This document shows, piece after piece, positions 24,947 through 33,621 of a stretch of DNA of 64,000 bases. This DNA is from Thermococcus henrietii. GTDB taxonomy: Archaea; Methanobacteriota_B; Thermococci; Thermococcales; Thermococcaceae. Under the pieces are notes generated by a model. That model saw nothing but the letters and a program-made list of their open reading frames with translations. It searched no databases and had not been told where the DNA came from. Within the stretch, counting starts at the first letter, position 1; each line of letters starts with the position of its first letter. The position numbers and the translations under genes were made by a program. The DNA lies in contig NZ_LT900021.1 in the NCBI RefSeq assembly GCF_900198835.1, positions 558,001 through 622,000 of the forward strand, given 5' to 3'.

Positions 24947-25117
24947 ATGGCGAAGGAAAAGACCACACTTCCGCCGACCGGAGCGGGACTGATGAGGTTC
25001 TTCGACGAGGACACGAGGGCCATAAAGGTCAGCCCGAAGGGCGTCATAGCGATGACCCTCATACTGGTTGCGGCCGAGTTCCTGTTGCACGCTTTCGGTC
25101 CGAGCATCTTTGGCTAA
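24947..25117 (+). CDS. Preprotein translocase subunit Sec61-beta
   Basis: 56 residues. Short basic N-terminus (MAKEKTTLPPTGAGLMRFFDE), then KVSPKGVIAMTLILVAAEFLL, the single membrane helix with the conserved preceding IKVSPK motif of archaeal Sec61-beta. Accessory subunit of the SecYE channel. ATG 24947 follows CAGGTGATAGT; CTTAAATATC about 30 bases upstream is a likely TATA box. Stop overlaps the stop of the convergent PRC-barrel gene. Confidence 0.93.
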   Translation: MAKEKTTLPPTGAGLMRFFDEDTRAIKVSPKGVIAMTLILVAAEFLLHAFGPSIFG

Positions 25118-25764
25118 AGGAAGCTCGTTTTCTTCAATCCCCTCGCGTTTAATTCCTCGTCTATTATCCCCCTGACGACCTCCTCAAGCTGTCTCTGAAT
25201 CAGCGCCTCAACGTCGGCCTTAATCTTGTCTATGTCTCCCCTGAGACCCTCGAGGAGCCTTATGTACTCCCTCGCCATCTCGAGCTGGCCCTCCTGCCTC
25301 ACAAGCTGTTCCTTGAGGTGCTCGAAGTCGTCCTTCATGACCTGGAACTTTCTCAGTTCGCGCTGGAGCTCGTCGAGCTCCCTCTTGAGGCGGTAGTTTT
25401 CCTCCTTGAGCTGTTCTATGAGCTTCTCCTTGGCCTCAAGCTCGGCCATTAGGTTGTTGTACTCCTCCGCTATCTGGTGGAGCCTCTCTATCTCCCTGAG
25501 CGGGGGGACCTTCCCATCGCCGAGGATTATGACGTCCGGCCCAACGTTCACGATGTCGTTGGGGGTTATCTTGAGCTTTTTCTCGCTCGTGAAGATGCTC
25601 TGCCCCTTTCCAAGGTTCTCGACTTCCTTCATCTTGAGGATGAAGTAGAACTGGTCGCCCTCGACCTCGACGTTTATGTCGGTGACGTAGCCAAGTATCT
25701 TGCCGTCGGTGAGGGAGATAACGAACTTGTTTATAAGCTGGTTGGCCCGCGCTTCCTCAGGCAT
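25114..25764 (-). CDS. PRC-barrel and coiled-coil protein, CdvA-like in layout
   Basis: 216 residues. The first 85 form a PRC-barrel-like beta domain (VISLTDGKILGYVTDINVEVEGDQFYFILK and VGPDVIILGDGKVP). Residues 90-195 are a long coiled coil (LEAKEKLIEQLKEENYRLKRELDELQREL). This order, barrel then coiled coil, is that of CdvA, the membrane-associated division protein of Crenarchaeota, although euryarchaea of this kind divide with FtsZ. The tail lacks a clear ESCRT-III-binding motif. ATG 25764 follows GGTGGTGAAT. Function unknown; a cytoskeletal or division role is only a suggestion. Confidence 0.7.
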   Translation of the reverse strand: MPEEARANQLINKFVISLTDGKILGYVTDINVEVEGDQFYFILKMKEVENLGKGQSIFTSEKKLKITPNDIVNVGPDVIILGDGKVPPLREIERLHQIAEEYNNLMAELEAKEKLIEQLKEENYRLKRELDELQRELRKFQVMKDDFEHLKEQLVRQEGQLEMAREYIRLLEGLRGDIDKIKADVEALIQRQLEEVVRGIIDEELNARGLKKTSFL

Positions 25765-25856
25765 ATTCACCACCGCTGGATTTTGTCTCCCGGCATACTT
25801 AACCTTTCCGCCAAACCTTTTAAAGGCCCGAAAGAACTTCAGCCCGGTGAGGAGAG

Positions 25857-26405
25857 ATGATAATATTCGCCGGGCGCTCCAACGTTGGTAAGAGCACCCT
25901 CATATTCAGGCTCACCGGGAAGAAGGTTAGGCGAGGTAAGAGGCCCGGCGTGACGAGGAAGCCTGTCGAAATCGAGTGGCGAGGGAAGAAAATCGTCGAT
26001 TTACCGGGCTTCGGCTTCATGAGCGGGCTTCCGAAGCACGTCCAGGAGCGGATAAAGGACGAGATAGTGCACTTCATCGAGGACAACGCCGATAAAATAG
26101 AGCTCGCCGTTCTCGTCGTTGACGGCAAGGCCGCTCCCGAGATTATAGAGCGCTGGGAGAAGAGGGGCGAGATTCCGATAGATGTGGAGTTCTACCAGTT
26201 CCTCAGAGAACTGGAAATACCTGTTGTAGTGGCGGTCAACAAGGTTGACAAGGTCAAGAACGTCGAGCGGGTCGTTCACTTCCTCGCCGAGAAGTTCGGC
26301 GTCCCCTACTCCGAAATTCCCGAGACCTTCGTTCCAATCTCGGCCAAGTTCGGGAAGAACCTCGACGAGCTCAGAAGATTGATGGAAAAGAAAACCCGCT
26401 CATAG
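25857..26405 (+). CDS. engB: EngB-family GTP-binding protein
   Basis: 182 residues. G1 FAGRSNVGKSTLIFRLTG near residue 4, G2 RPGVTRKP near 30, G3 VDLPGFGFMSG near 46, G4 VAVNKVDKVKN near 124, and PISAKFGKNL (G5) near 161. The pattern fits YihA/EngB, a ribosome assembly GTPase. GGTGAGGAGAG precedes the ATG. The 3' end overlaps the convergent regulator gene by six bases. Confidence 0.9.
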   Translation: MIIFAGRSNVGKSTLIFRLTGKKVRRGKRPGVTRKPVEIEWRGKKIVDLPGFGFMSGLPKHVQERIKDEIVHFIEDNADKIELAVLVVDGKAAPEIIERWEKRGEIPIDVEFYQFLRELEIPVVVAVNKVDKVKNVERVVHFLAEKFGVPYSEIPETFVPISAKFGKNLDELRRLMEKKTRS

Positions 26406-26864
26406 AATCTCCAGAACGAGGTGGGTGTTGGTTTCCTTCACTCCGTCGAGGGAAGCTATCTCCTCGAGGATTTCGTCGAGCTTGGTCTTGTCGGCCTCGA
26501 TTATTAAATCAACGTCGCCGGTGACGCGGTAGATTTTCTTTATCTTGAGCCTCCTTATCGCCTCGTAGACCTGCCTCCTCTTGGTCGGCTCTATCTTGAC
26601 GAAGACGAAGACGTCGCCCTTCTTCTCGCCGAGCAGTTCAAGGGCCTTGTCCGTCAAATCGATAAAGCCCCTGCCGGTCCTTATGTAGCCGAGTTCCTTG
26701 AGAACCTTGAGGTGGTTGCTCAAAGCCTGTCTCGTTATTCCGAGCTCCTTCGCAAGCTCGTCCTGAGTCTTCTCGACGGTGTGAACCTCTATGGTCTTCC
26801 CATCCTCGTAGAGCTTCCTTAGGAGCTTAACCTGCCTTGGGGTGAGGGTGTTCCTCTCAACCAT
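26400..26864 (-). CDS. Lrp/AsnC-like transcriptional regulator
   Basis: 154 residues. N-terminal helix-turn-helix (KTQDELAKELGITRQALSNHLKVLKELGYI) and a C-terminal RAM-like ligand/oligomerisation domain (DVFVFVKIEPTKRRQVYEAIRRL and YRVTGDVDLIIEADKTKLDEIL, closing with VKETNTHLVLEIL). Target genes cannot be told; regulators of this type often respond to amino acids. The first helices are longer than in classical Lrp. ATG 26864 has GGTGAAGGCTC upstream. Confidence 0.82.
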   Translation of the reverse strand: MVERNTLTPRQVKLLRKLYEDGKTIEVHTVEKTQDELAKELGITRQALSNHLKVLKELGYIRTGRGFIDLTDKALELLGEKKGDVFVFVKIEPTKRRQVYEAIRRLKIKKIYRVTGDVDLIIEADKTKLDEILEEIASLDGVKETNTHLVLEIL

Positions 26865-27009
26865 GAGCCTTCACCTTACCTTTTTTCAATTTGAGTGCGA
26901 TAAACGTCAAATCTAACTTTTCATTTTCTCACTGGGAGTGATGTATCTTATAAGTTTTTCTAAGTTTCCTGGACTCAAGGTTTTTAACTCCCGGCGGAGA
27001 CATTAGACC

Positions 27010-28071
27010 ATGAACAAGGCCACGTACACCCGCGACGTCCCGCCCGACAGGCTTGAACTCCTCGCTGAACTCTCGTCCCGTGAGGCGGTTAAGGTCATGG
27101 TCATCGGGGGACTCGACGCCGGAAAGAGCACCCTCGTGACGTTTTTGGCCAACGAGCTCCTCAGCCTCGGAAGGAGCGTCGCGGTGGTTGACTCTGATGT
27201 CGGCCAGAAGGGTATCCTCCCGCCGGCCACGATAAGCCTCGCCCTTCCGGATGAGAACTTCTCCAGCCTTTCTGAGCTTGAGGGAGTTGCCCACTACTTC
27301 ATAGGCACGGTTTCACCGGGCCAGTTCACGGGTGAGATGGCCGTTGGGGTGAAGAGGCTCGTTGAGCTGGCCGAGAGGAGCGCTGAAATCGTTCTGATAG
27401 ACACGACCGGCTTTGTAACAGGGCCGGGTTTCGAGATGAAGCGCCTCAAGGCGGAGCTCGTGAGGCCAGACCTGATAGTCCTCCTCGAGCGGAACGGCGA
27501 GCTGGAATCCCTGGTGAGGGCTTTGAGCCCCTACGGCGAGGTCGTCAGGCTGACCGTCAGCGAGAACGCAAAAGCCATTGCGCGGGAGGAGAGGAGGGAG
27601 ATAAGGTTTGAGAAGTGGAGAACCTACTTCTCCAACGCCAGGCTCGCCGAGTTTAGCCTTTCGGAGGTCGCCTTAACTGGAACTTCGCTCTTCATCGGCC
27701 GTCCCCTCGATGAGAGGGAAAAGACCCTCCTCTCGCGGGCCTTCAGGTGGCTCGTTCTGGCCGGCTGGGAAAACGAGGGGCGCTACACGGTCGTCAAGGC
27801 CGACGAGGAGAGCTTCCCAAGGGGCTACCGCTCGATTCACGCGGTTGACTTCGAAAGGCTTAGCAACCTGCTCGTGGGTCTCCTCGATGGGGACGGGCTG
27901 TGTCTCGGCCTTGGAATCCTCAAGTGGGTGAACTTCAGCGCCGAGACCCTTCAACTGCTCACCCCTCTCGATGAGGAAGCACTTGGAGAAGTTAGGGAAC
28001 TCCGCTTCGGCAGGATGAGGGTCCTTGAGACCGGCGAGGAACTCGGTCTCCTGAGGAGAGACGAACTTTGA
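27010..28071 (+). CDS. Archaeal Clp1-like polynucleotide 5'-hydroxyl kinase
   Basis: 353 residues. P-loop GGLDAGKST at residues 33-41, then VVDSDVGQKGILPPATISLA (Walker B/lid region typical of Clp1/Grc3) and HYFIGTVSPGQF. It phosphorylates the 5'-OH of RNA or DNA, a role known for the Pyrococcus homologue and for human CLP1. The C-terminal 100 residues form the Clp1-type extra domain. A TTTTTAAC element about 25 bases upstream of ATG 27010 suggests a leaderless mRNA. Confidence 0.88.
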   Translation: MNKATYTRDVPPDRLELLAELSSREAVKVMVIGGLDAGKSTLVTFLANELLSLGRSVAVVDSDVGQKGILPPATISLALPDENFSSLSELEGVAHYFIGTVSPGQFTGEMAVGVKRLVELAERSAEIVLIDTTGFVTGPGFEMKRLKAELVRPDLIVLLERNGELESLVRALSPYGEVVRLTVSENAKAIAREERREIRFEKWRTYFSNARLAEFSLSEVALTGTSLFIGRPLDEREKTLLSRAFRWLVLAGWENEGRYTVVKADEESFPRGYRSIHAVDFERLSNLLVGLLDGDGLCLGLGILKWVNFSAETLQLLTPLDEEALGEVRELRFGRMRVLETGEELGLLRRDEL

Positions 28072-28118
28072 ACCCATAAGGTTTTAAAGACTAACCATAA
28101 CGGTTGGACGGTGGTAGT

Positions 28119-28952
28119 TTGGAGGCGAGGGCTTTCATCGAAATAACGAGGCCGCACAACTGCGTCCTGGCTGGGGTAGTCGGCCTGCTCGGTTCGATAG
28201 TGGCGGTAGGCCACTTCCCGGAGCCGGTAAAGGCGTTGCTCGTCTTCTTAGTGGTCACTCTCGGTTGCTCCGCCGGCAACACGATAAACGACTACTTCGA
28301 TTACGAGATAGACAGGATAAACCGTCCCGAGAGACCCCTGCCGAGGGGCGCGATGAGCCGGAGGGTTGCTTTCTGGTACGCGATGGTTCTCTTCGCCATT
28401 GGCCTAATCCTTGCCTCCCTGATAAACGTCTACGCCTTCCTGCTGGCGGTCCTGGCTTACACCGCGATGTTCCTCTACGCTTGGAAGCTAAAGCCACTCC
28501 CCTTCGTCGGCAACCTCGTCGTCGCCGGCCTTACCGGCGCCACACCGCTCTACGGCGCGATAGCTGTCGGGAAGATAGGCCTCGCCGGTTATCTGGCCCT
28601 GTGTGCGTTCCTCGTTAACGTCGCGAGGGAGGTAATAAAGGACATAGAGGATGTGGAAGGCGACCTCGCCAAGGGCGCGAGGACCCTTCCGATAGTCATC
28701 GGGAAGAAGAAATCCGCCTACGTGGGGGCGTTCTTCGCTGTCCTGACGGTTATCGCGTCATTCCTGCCGATTAAGGCCGGCGTCGGTCTCAGCTACCTTG
28801 CAATGGTTCCTGTCGATGCCATAATCCTATACTCGGCATTCCTAATCCTCCGCTCGCAGGACAGGGAAACCGCCCACCGCTCGCAAAAACTGCTCAAAAT
28901 AAGCATATTCCTTGCCGTTATGGCCTTCATGATAGCTTCGCTCGTGAGGTGA
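28119..28952 (+). CDS. UbiA-type prenyltransferase, digeranylgeranylglyceryl phosphate synthase
   Basis: 277 residues, about eight membrane helices. ITRPHNCVLAGVVGLLGS opens the protein. The first Asp-rich motif NTINDYFDYEIDRINRPERPLPRG and the second DIEDVEGDLAKGARTLPI are those of the archaeal enzyme adding the second geranylgeranyl chain to glycerol phosphate, a step in ether lipid synthesis. The start is taken as TTG 28119 behind GGTGGTAGT, because no ATG or GTG in frame lies nearby; TTG 28104 is the alternative. A TTTTAAA box lies at 28082-28088. Confidence 0.88.
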   Translation: MEARAFIEITRPHNCVLAGVVGLLGSIVAVGHFPEPVKALLVFLVVTLGCSAGNTINDYFDYEIDRINRPERPLPRGAMSRRVAFWYAMVLFAIGLILASLINVYAFLLAVLAYTAMFLYAWKLKPLPFVGNLVVAGLTGATPLYGAIAVGKIGLAGYLALCAFLVNVAREVIKDIEDVEGDLAKGARTLPIVIGKKKSAYVGAFFAVLTVIASFLPIKAGVGLSYLAMVPVDAIILYSAFLILRSQDRETAHRSQKLLKISIFLAVMAFMIASLVR

Positions 28953-28957
28953 TGGAT

Positions 28958-29338
28958 ATGGAGTTTAAGGACGAGATAATTAAAGAGCTTGAAAACGATG
29001 AGCTCTGGACCGTTTTGACGTTCAAGACCCCGCACGGCCCGTCTAAAACGTTAAACGAACTCGCCAGGGTCGTTGAGGAGGCCGGCTGGAAGGTGACATT
29101 CAAGGCCAACTGGTGGACCGCCGACATACCCTACGGCCTCATAAGGCTCGACCTCCAGAAGGACGGGAGGGAGAAGATTCTCCTGGGCAGGTGGATACTC
29201 GGGAAGGACTGCGAGCTGATTAGGGTTGAGAGCCTTGACCTCGAGCGCGGAAAGGACGAGTTCTTCCGCATGGTGGACAGCATAACGTCGACGCTGATAC
29301 ACGACCCCGTGATAAGGACGATGCGCGAGCAGTACTGA
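28958..29338 (+). CDS. Orphan family protein, paralogue of the ilv-operon ORF at 33761
   Basis: 126 residues, soluble, mixed alpha/beta. I know no function. Compared with the protein at 33761 it shares W(T/L)V(L/V)(T/L)F/R(K/T)(T)P, (A)GWKVTFKANWW, RVESLDLE and a C-terminal S.T(L)..DPV.R.M..(Y) pattern, so the two are clear paralogues. ATG 28958 follows GAGGTGATGGAT at the end of the prenyltransferase gene and is co-transcribed with it. The family may be restricted to Thermococcales. Confidence 0.75.
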   Translation: MEFKDEIIKELENDELWTVLTFKTPHGPSKTLNELARVVEEAGWKVTFKANWWTADIPYGLIRLDLQKDGREKILLGRWILGKDCELIRVESLDLERGKDEFFRMVDSITSTLIHDPVIRTMREQY

Positions 29339-29385
29339 CGGCATTTATTTTTGATTTTTCTGGAAATTTTGGGAGAAAGAAAGGT

Positions 29386-30192
29386 TTACAGGGGCTCGTA
29401 GAAGCCTATCTCCGGCTCGTAGATTTCTCCATCGGCTAAGAGCTGGCTTATGGCTTCTTCAATGATTTCCTCGTCGAACTCCTTGGAGAGCTTCTTGACT
29501 ATGAACTTGTGCGACAGGGCTTTGCCCTTCTCGCGGAGGAGGTTCATGACCGCTTCCTTAGCCTTCTCGAGCTCGGGGTTGACCGGCGTCTCTTCGGCCT
29601 CTTTGGTCGTTTCTTCCTCGATTAGCTCTTCTTCAAGGGCCCTCTGCTCAAGCATCATCGTGTATAGCTCGTCTATCGTCTGGAGTAGCTCCTCGTCAAC
29701 GCCCTTGTTCTTGGCTATGACCTTGGCCTTGGCCGTTATGCCGTAGCGGTCGTAGATTTCGAAGGCTATCTTCGCCTTCTCGGCGTGCTCGACCTTGTCG
29801 CGGAGCGTTTCAAAGCGGTGGAGTATCCAGAAGTTCGGGCTCACCTTCGCAACTCCCTCGACGAGTATCTGCTTGTCGTCGCGCCATTCAGCCACTTTTC
29901 CGATTATCTGGACTATGTCTCCTTTCTTCACGAGCCTTATGAAGCGCGTGTCGTCTCTAAAGCCGAGAACCCAGATGGTTCCGGTTCCGTCGTCAATCTG
30001 GAACTTGCCGTAGGTCTCGTCGTCGCTTATCACCGGCTCCCTGACGACAGTGGCAACGACCTTGACGCGGTAGACCTTTCTGGCGTCGCGCGTTATGAGG
30101 TAGTTGGGCTCGAAATCACCTTCGCTCCTGACGTAGTAGCCGTCGAGGATGTCCTTGATGTAGACCCTGCTCGCTGGAAGGCGCTTCTTCAT
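29386..30192 (-). CDS. rpa32: Replication protein A, RPA32 subunit
   Basis: 268 residues. N-terminal OB fold (YRVKVVATVVREPV, GKFQIDDGTGTIWVLGF, GDIVQIIGKVAEW), a helical acidic linker (EEELIEEETTKEAEET), and a C-terminal winged-helix domain (KGKALSHKFIVKKLSKEFDEEIIEEAISQL). This is the layout of the Pyrococcus RPA32 subunit of the heterotrimeric single-strand DNA binding protein. The start overlaps the stop of rpa14 (ATGA). Third gene of the rpa41-rpa14-rpa32 operon. Confidence 0.94.
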   Translation of the reverse strand: MKKRLPASRVYIKDILDGYYVRSEGDFEPNYLITRDARKVYRVKVVATVVREPVISDDETYGKFQIDDGTGTIWVLGFRDDTRFIRLVKKGDIVQIIGKVAEWRDDKQILVEGVAKVSPNFWILHRFETLRDKVEHAEKAKIAFEIYDRYGITAKAKVIAKNKGVDEELLQTIDELYTMMLEQRALEEELIEEETTKEAEETPVNPELEKAKEAVMNLLREKGKALSHKFIVKKLSKEFDEEIIEEAISQLLADGEIYEPEIGFYEPL

Positions 30193-30566
30193 AGCTCCTC
30201 ACCTCCGAAGAAGCTGATGACGTTCTCAACCTTCGGGAGCACTTTCCTCTCGAGCTCCCTTATCTCCTCCAGGGCCTCCAAATCGGCGTCGCTGAAGTCC
30301 TGTATGACCTCGCCGAAGATGTGGACGCTCTCCTCGCTCCTTATGACCCTGCCGATGACCCTGACGACCTGGCCGTTCTCGGGGAGGACGTTCTCCTCGC
30401 TCTCGACGAGTATAACTCCAGTCCCGTCGTCGAGCCAGAAGGTGTAGTCAAGCTTGTCAACCTTGAAGGCCTTGCCTATCAGGGAAACCCTCGTATCGTC
30501 TTCCCTAATCTCGGCAATCTTCCTCTCGACGGCGGGCTTTCTCCGTCTGAACCTCATCTCCTCCAT
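30189..30566 (-). CDS. rpa14: Replication protein A, RPA14 subunit
   Basis: 125 residues. A single OB fold: RVSLIGKAFKVDKLDYTFWLDDGTGVILVES and GQVVRVIGRVIRSEESVHIFGEVI, followed by an acidic helix. Small subunit of archaeal RPA. ATG 30566 follows GGTGGTGAGTGAA and overlaps the stop of rpa41; a longer in-frame start lies inside rpa41 and is less likely. Confidence 0.93.
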   Translation of the reverse strand: MEEMRFRRRKPAVERKIAEIREDDTRVSLIGKAFKVDKLDYTFWLDDGTGVILVESEENVLPENGQVVRVIGRVIRSEESVHIFGEVIQDFSDADLEALEEIRELERKVLPKVENVISFFGGEEL

Positions 30567-30567
30567 T

Positions 30568-31638
30568 TCACTCACCACCGAAGGCCCTCAAAACTTCCCT
30601 CAGCTCCCTTCTCGCGAGCTCTATCTCGCGCCTCTCATCAACGTCTTCCCATGTTCTGGCCTTGAGGAGCGTTCCGAGGAACTTGTCCTCCGTGACGTTG
30701 CCCCTGACGATTATCTCCCGGCCGAGGAGCGGGTAGTAGGTCTCCTCCGCTAGCTTTCTACCGGCTTCCCTGAGGGTCAGGCCCTCATCTATGAGCTTCC
30801 TGAGCCTCTCGTCTATCTCTTCTGGACTTTCGCCGAGCAACTCGCTGGCATCGTCGCCGAAGAGCGTGACCCTGATGTAGCCTGTTGAGTCGTCCAGGCC
30901 AAAGTCGAGGACGACCATCTTCACCGGCTTCACCGGGCCGTGCTCGGGGCAGACCCAGCTCTCGCTCGCTGGGTCGTAGTCAACCTTCCTCCTGCACTCT
31001 GGGCAGGAATCGTAGGTTATGACGCGGTAAAGCCTCGCTATCGTTCCCCTGAGCTCGACGAAGCGCTCGCTTCCTTCGAGGTCCTTAATCTTCATCCTCC
31101 TGTAATTGTAGGTTCTGACCTCCTCGATGGGAGGTATCTCCTCTACACGCGGGTCCTCCGGGTCCTTGATGATTCTCGTGCGGTAATTGGCGTGGAGCTC
31201 TATCCCGCGCATTCCCTCCTTGACGAGGGGGTCTATGACCTTGATGACGTCGCCCGGGTTGAGCTCGTCGTAGTACTTGCTAACGAAGTTGTCCCAGAGG
31301 ACGAGCCTCGCCTGGCCCGTGGAGTCGTACACGATGACGTTCGCCACCCTTCCGGTCGAGCCGTCCCTCTTCTGATACTCCCTCGGAGGGAACTTCCTGA
31401 GAACCCTCGCGACGATGTTCACGTTGCTCATTCCCGGGACGAGGTCAGCTATGTGGAGGAGCTCCTCGCCCTCCTCGAGCTTGACGCCGAGCTCTTCGGC
31501 CAGCATTACGGCCGCGGCGTGCTCGGAAATCCCGTGGGTTTTAGCCAGCTCGGCAATCCTCTCCTCGATTTCCTCCTTTGAGAGGCCCCGATGTCGGATG
31601 ATTCGATTGATTATCTGCTCCTTTGTAAGGCCTACCAT
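30568..31638 (-). CDS. rpa41: Replication protein A, RPA41 subunit
   Basis: 356 residues. A short N-terminal helical part (KEQIINRIIRHRGLSKEEIEERI, resembling a UBA-like helix bundle), an OB fold (VNIVARVLRKFPPREYQKRDGSTG and VIVYDSTGQARLVLWD), then a zinc ribbon (YDSCPECRRKVDYD and WVCPEHGP) within a second OB fold. Main single-strand DNA binding subunit. ATG 31638 behind GGTGAGTGCT. Confidence 0.94.
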   Translation of the reverse strand: MVGLTKEQIINRIIRHRGLSKEEIEERIAELAKTHGISEHAAAVMLAEELGVKLEEGEELLHIADLVPGMSNVNIVARVLRKFPPREYQKRDGSTGRVANVIVYDSTGQARLVLWDNFVSKYYDELNPGDVIKVIDPLVKEGMRGIELHANYRTRIIKDPEDPRVEEIPPIEEVRTYNYRRMKIKDLEGSERFVELRGTIARLYRVITYDSCPECRRKVDYDPASESWVCPEHGPVKPVKMVVLDFGLDDSTGYIRVTLFGDDASELLGESPEEIDERLRKLIDEGLTLREAGRKLAEETYYPLLGREIIVRGNVTEDKFLGTLLKARTWEDVDERREIELARRELREVLRAFGGE

Positions 31639-31754
31639 AGCACTCACCTTGATGGTAATCCGTTTTTGGAGTATTTAAACTTTTCCCTCCTAACTTCTTT
31701 TGGCGAGAAGGGGCATTATTTCTGTGCTATCGAAGAAAAAGGATAACTGGGAGC

Positions 31755-32363
31755 TCAAGAAGTTCCATCGCTTTCGGAGCTGTCTCTCTCTGGTTCAGTA
31801 TTCTCGTCCCCGGCCTTGCCCTCGAGCTTCGCTATGAGGTCGCTGTACTCCGCGTGGACGACCTTCTTGAAGGCCTCTTTGATTATTGTCGGGTCGTTCT
31901 CGGGGAAGCCGTAGAGCTCCGCGAACTTCTGGGTCGTCCCGAGGAGCTTCGTCCTCTCGTAGGGCTCGGCGTAGATTAGACCCATCTCCGTCAGCTTCCT
32001 TATGTGCTCGTAGGCCTGACTTCCGCGGAGCTTTATGATTTTGCTCTGCTCTATCGGCTGGAGGTAAGCTATAAGCGCGAGGGTCTTCAGCTCGCCGGTC
32101 CTCAGGTCGGGTCTCGGCATGAGGTGGATAACCCTCTGACTGTACTCCTGCTTGACCTGCATGACGTACTTATCGCCCAGAACCTTGACGACCTCTATGG
32201 CGCTCTTTCTCTCCACGTACTCAGCCGCTATGAGCTCGATGAGCTTTTCGAGGTAGTCTAGGGATTTTATCCCGAGGGCCTTTGAAAGTTCCTTGACGCT
32301 GAGCGGTCTTCCCGAAACGAAGAGGGCCGCCTCAACGAGGGCCTTGTCCTCCAACAGTCCCAT
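31755..32363 (-). CDS. scpB: ScpB, chromosome segregation/condensation kleisin partner
   Basis: 202 residues. Two winged-helix units (LVEAALFVSGRPLSVKELSKAL and LRTGELKTLALIAYLQPIEQSKIIKLRGSQAYEHIRKLTEMGLI), typical of ScpB, which binds ScpA and SMC in the condensin complex. The C-terminal 25 residues are acidic and disordered (EGKAGDENTEPERDSSESDG). AGGTGTGAACC precedes the ATG. No scpA is visible in the window. Confidence 0.9.
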   Translation of the reverse strand: MGLLEDKALVEAALFVSGRPLSVKELSKALGIKSLDYLEKLIELIAAEYVERKSAIEVVKVLGDKYVMQVKQEYSQRVIHLMPRPDLRTGELKTLALIAYLQPIEQSKIIKLRGSQAYEHIRKLTEMGLIYAEPYERTKLLGTTQKFAELYGFPENDPTIIKEAFKKVVHAEYSDLIAKLEGKAGDENTEPERDSSESDGTS

Positions 32364-32411
32364 GGTTCACACCTGTCGGAGGTCTTGTCGAAGTTGGTTA
32401 TTAAACTTCCG

Positions 32412-33446
32412 TCATTCCCCCGCAAAAATCCGCTTCAGCATGGATAGTTCCTTTGGATTCCAGGCTCCTTCTTCTATGAAAACGAGAAGGAGAGCTCTGT
32501 TTACAAGTGCCATGTCTCGGAGCGTCGCGAGGAATTTGAGAACCGGCTGGAGGCCGTTATAGGTTACGAGGAACTCCACACCGTCAATGACAACAACCCC
32601 CGTAACGTCCTGGGCAGAGGCCTCGCGCAGGTATCTGCTTACTATTTCGCTCATCCTCGCGAGGTTCGTGGGGTGGATTCTCATATCTCCCGTCACAGCG
32701 GTTAGCATGTATCCGGTCCAAGCAGGAAATGTGTTTGGCTCCCTTAGAAACGCGAGGACGGGATAATCCTTAAGGTGGGTAACAACTCTCTCGTAGTCCC
32801 TCCTCGTTAGCAACCGGACACCCGGTTTGACTTCAACGGCAGGTTTGCTCCCAATGAACCTCTCCGAGAGCACCATCTTGGCCATTAGGTAAGCAGATAG
32901 TACCGTCAGGAAAGCTCCGAGTGCAAAACCTATTGGCGCGAACCACTGAACGTCCCTGAGGACGGGGTAGTCCATTTCGTGGAGCCCAAAGAGCGCCAAG
33001 GCGATTCCAGCCCTTCTCGCCGTTGGGAAGTCGGCCTCAGCTGAGGCTATAGTGACCCCCGCGAGAAAGACGTAGAATGCCGAAATCCCGTAGGACACGC
33101 CAACTCGTGACTCCCAGCCGCTACCCAATAAAAGGCTGTAGATGGTCCCGACGATTGGAGGGAGGGCCCAAATCCAGGGTCGCTTGAGTGAGACCTGGCC
33201 CTCTTCGATTAGGAACAGCAGGGAGCCGTAGAAGAGAACGGCGGAGAAGAGGGCATAGAAAACCGCGACGAGCGTTTCCATATCGAGGGTGTCCATGAGT
33301 ACGACGACCGCTGACACAAGCCATGCGATGGCGAGGTAAATTGGGGAACGTCTCCCTGAATGTAGGTACGCTTTTAAGAGGAACGCCGCCACGGCAACCT
33401 TTGCAAAGAGGCTCAAGAGCTGGCCTGCAATCAGCATAACACCCAT
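32412..33446 (-). CDS. DUF835-family protein with N-terminal membrane helices
   Basis: 344 residues. About six helices in the first 190 residues (LFAKVAVAAFLLKAYL onward), then a cytoplasmic DUF835-like domain from about 210: LLTRRDYERVVTHLKDYPVLAFLRE, then VTGVVVIDGVEFLVTYNG and ALVNRALLLVFIEEGAWNPKELSMLKR. DUF835 is an archaeal family of unknown function. Start ATG 33446 has GAGTGGTTGCA upstream; TTATAAC at about 33480 is a likely TATA box. It is transcribed divergently from the ilv leader region. Confidence 0.75.
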   Translation of the reverse strand: MGVMLIAGQLLSLFAKVAVAAFLLKAYLHSGRRSPIYLAIAWLVSAVVVLMDTLDMETLVAVFYALFSAVLFYGSLLFLIEEGQVSLKRPWIWALPPIVGTIYSLLLGSGWESRVGVSYGISAFYVFLAGVTIASAEADFPTARRAGIALALFGLHEMDYPVLRDVQWFAPIGFALGAFLTVLSAYLMAKMVLSERFIGSKPAVEVKPGVRLLTRRDYERVVTHLKDYPVLAFLREPNTFPAWTGYMLTAVTGDMRIHPTNLARMSEIVSRYLREASAQDVTGVVVIDGVEFLVTYNGLQPVLKFLATLRDMALVNRALLLVFIEEGAWNPKELSMLKRIFAGE

Positions 33447-33576
33447 TGCAACCACTCTAATATCTTTGAGATGTTGCTGTTATAACCTTTTTCCCCATTA
33501 TTACTCAGTATTGTCCAACTATGCTCTATCTAAGTATGATGCACAAGGTTAGTTGTATAAACACCACTGTACGCAA

Positions 33577-33592
33577 GCGAAAAGTTTTTATA
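33577..33592 (+). promoter_or_regulatory. BRE/TATA promoter of the ilv-leu leader
   Basis: GCGAAAAG followed by TTTTTATA. The expected transcription start, about 25 bases from the TATA centre, is near 33615, only a few bases before the leader ORF at 33622. The mRNA would be nearly leaderless, so the first leader peptide is the first thing a ribosome meets. Confidence 0.65.
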
Positions 33593-33621
33593 GTTAATAG
33601 TACGAAGGGATTCCGATAACA

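Noticed and set aside
30940-31581. 213-codon frame opposite RPA41
   Set aside because: Antisense shadow; protein sequence has no recognisable fold and the real gene is certain.
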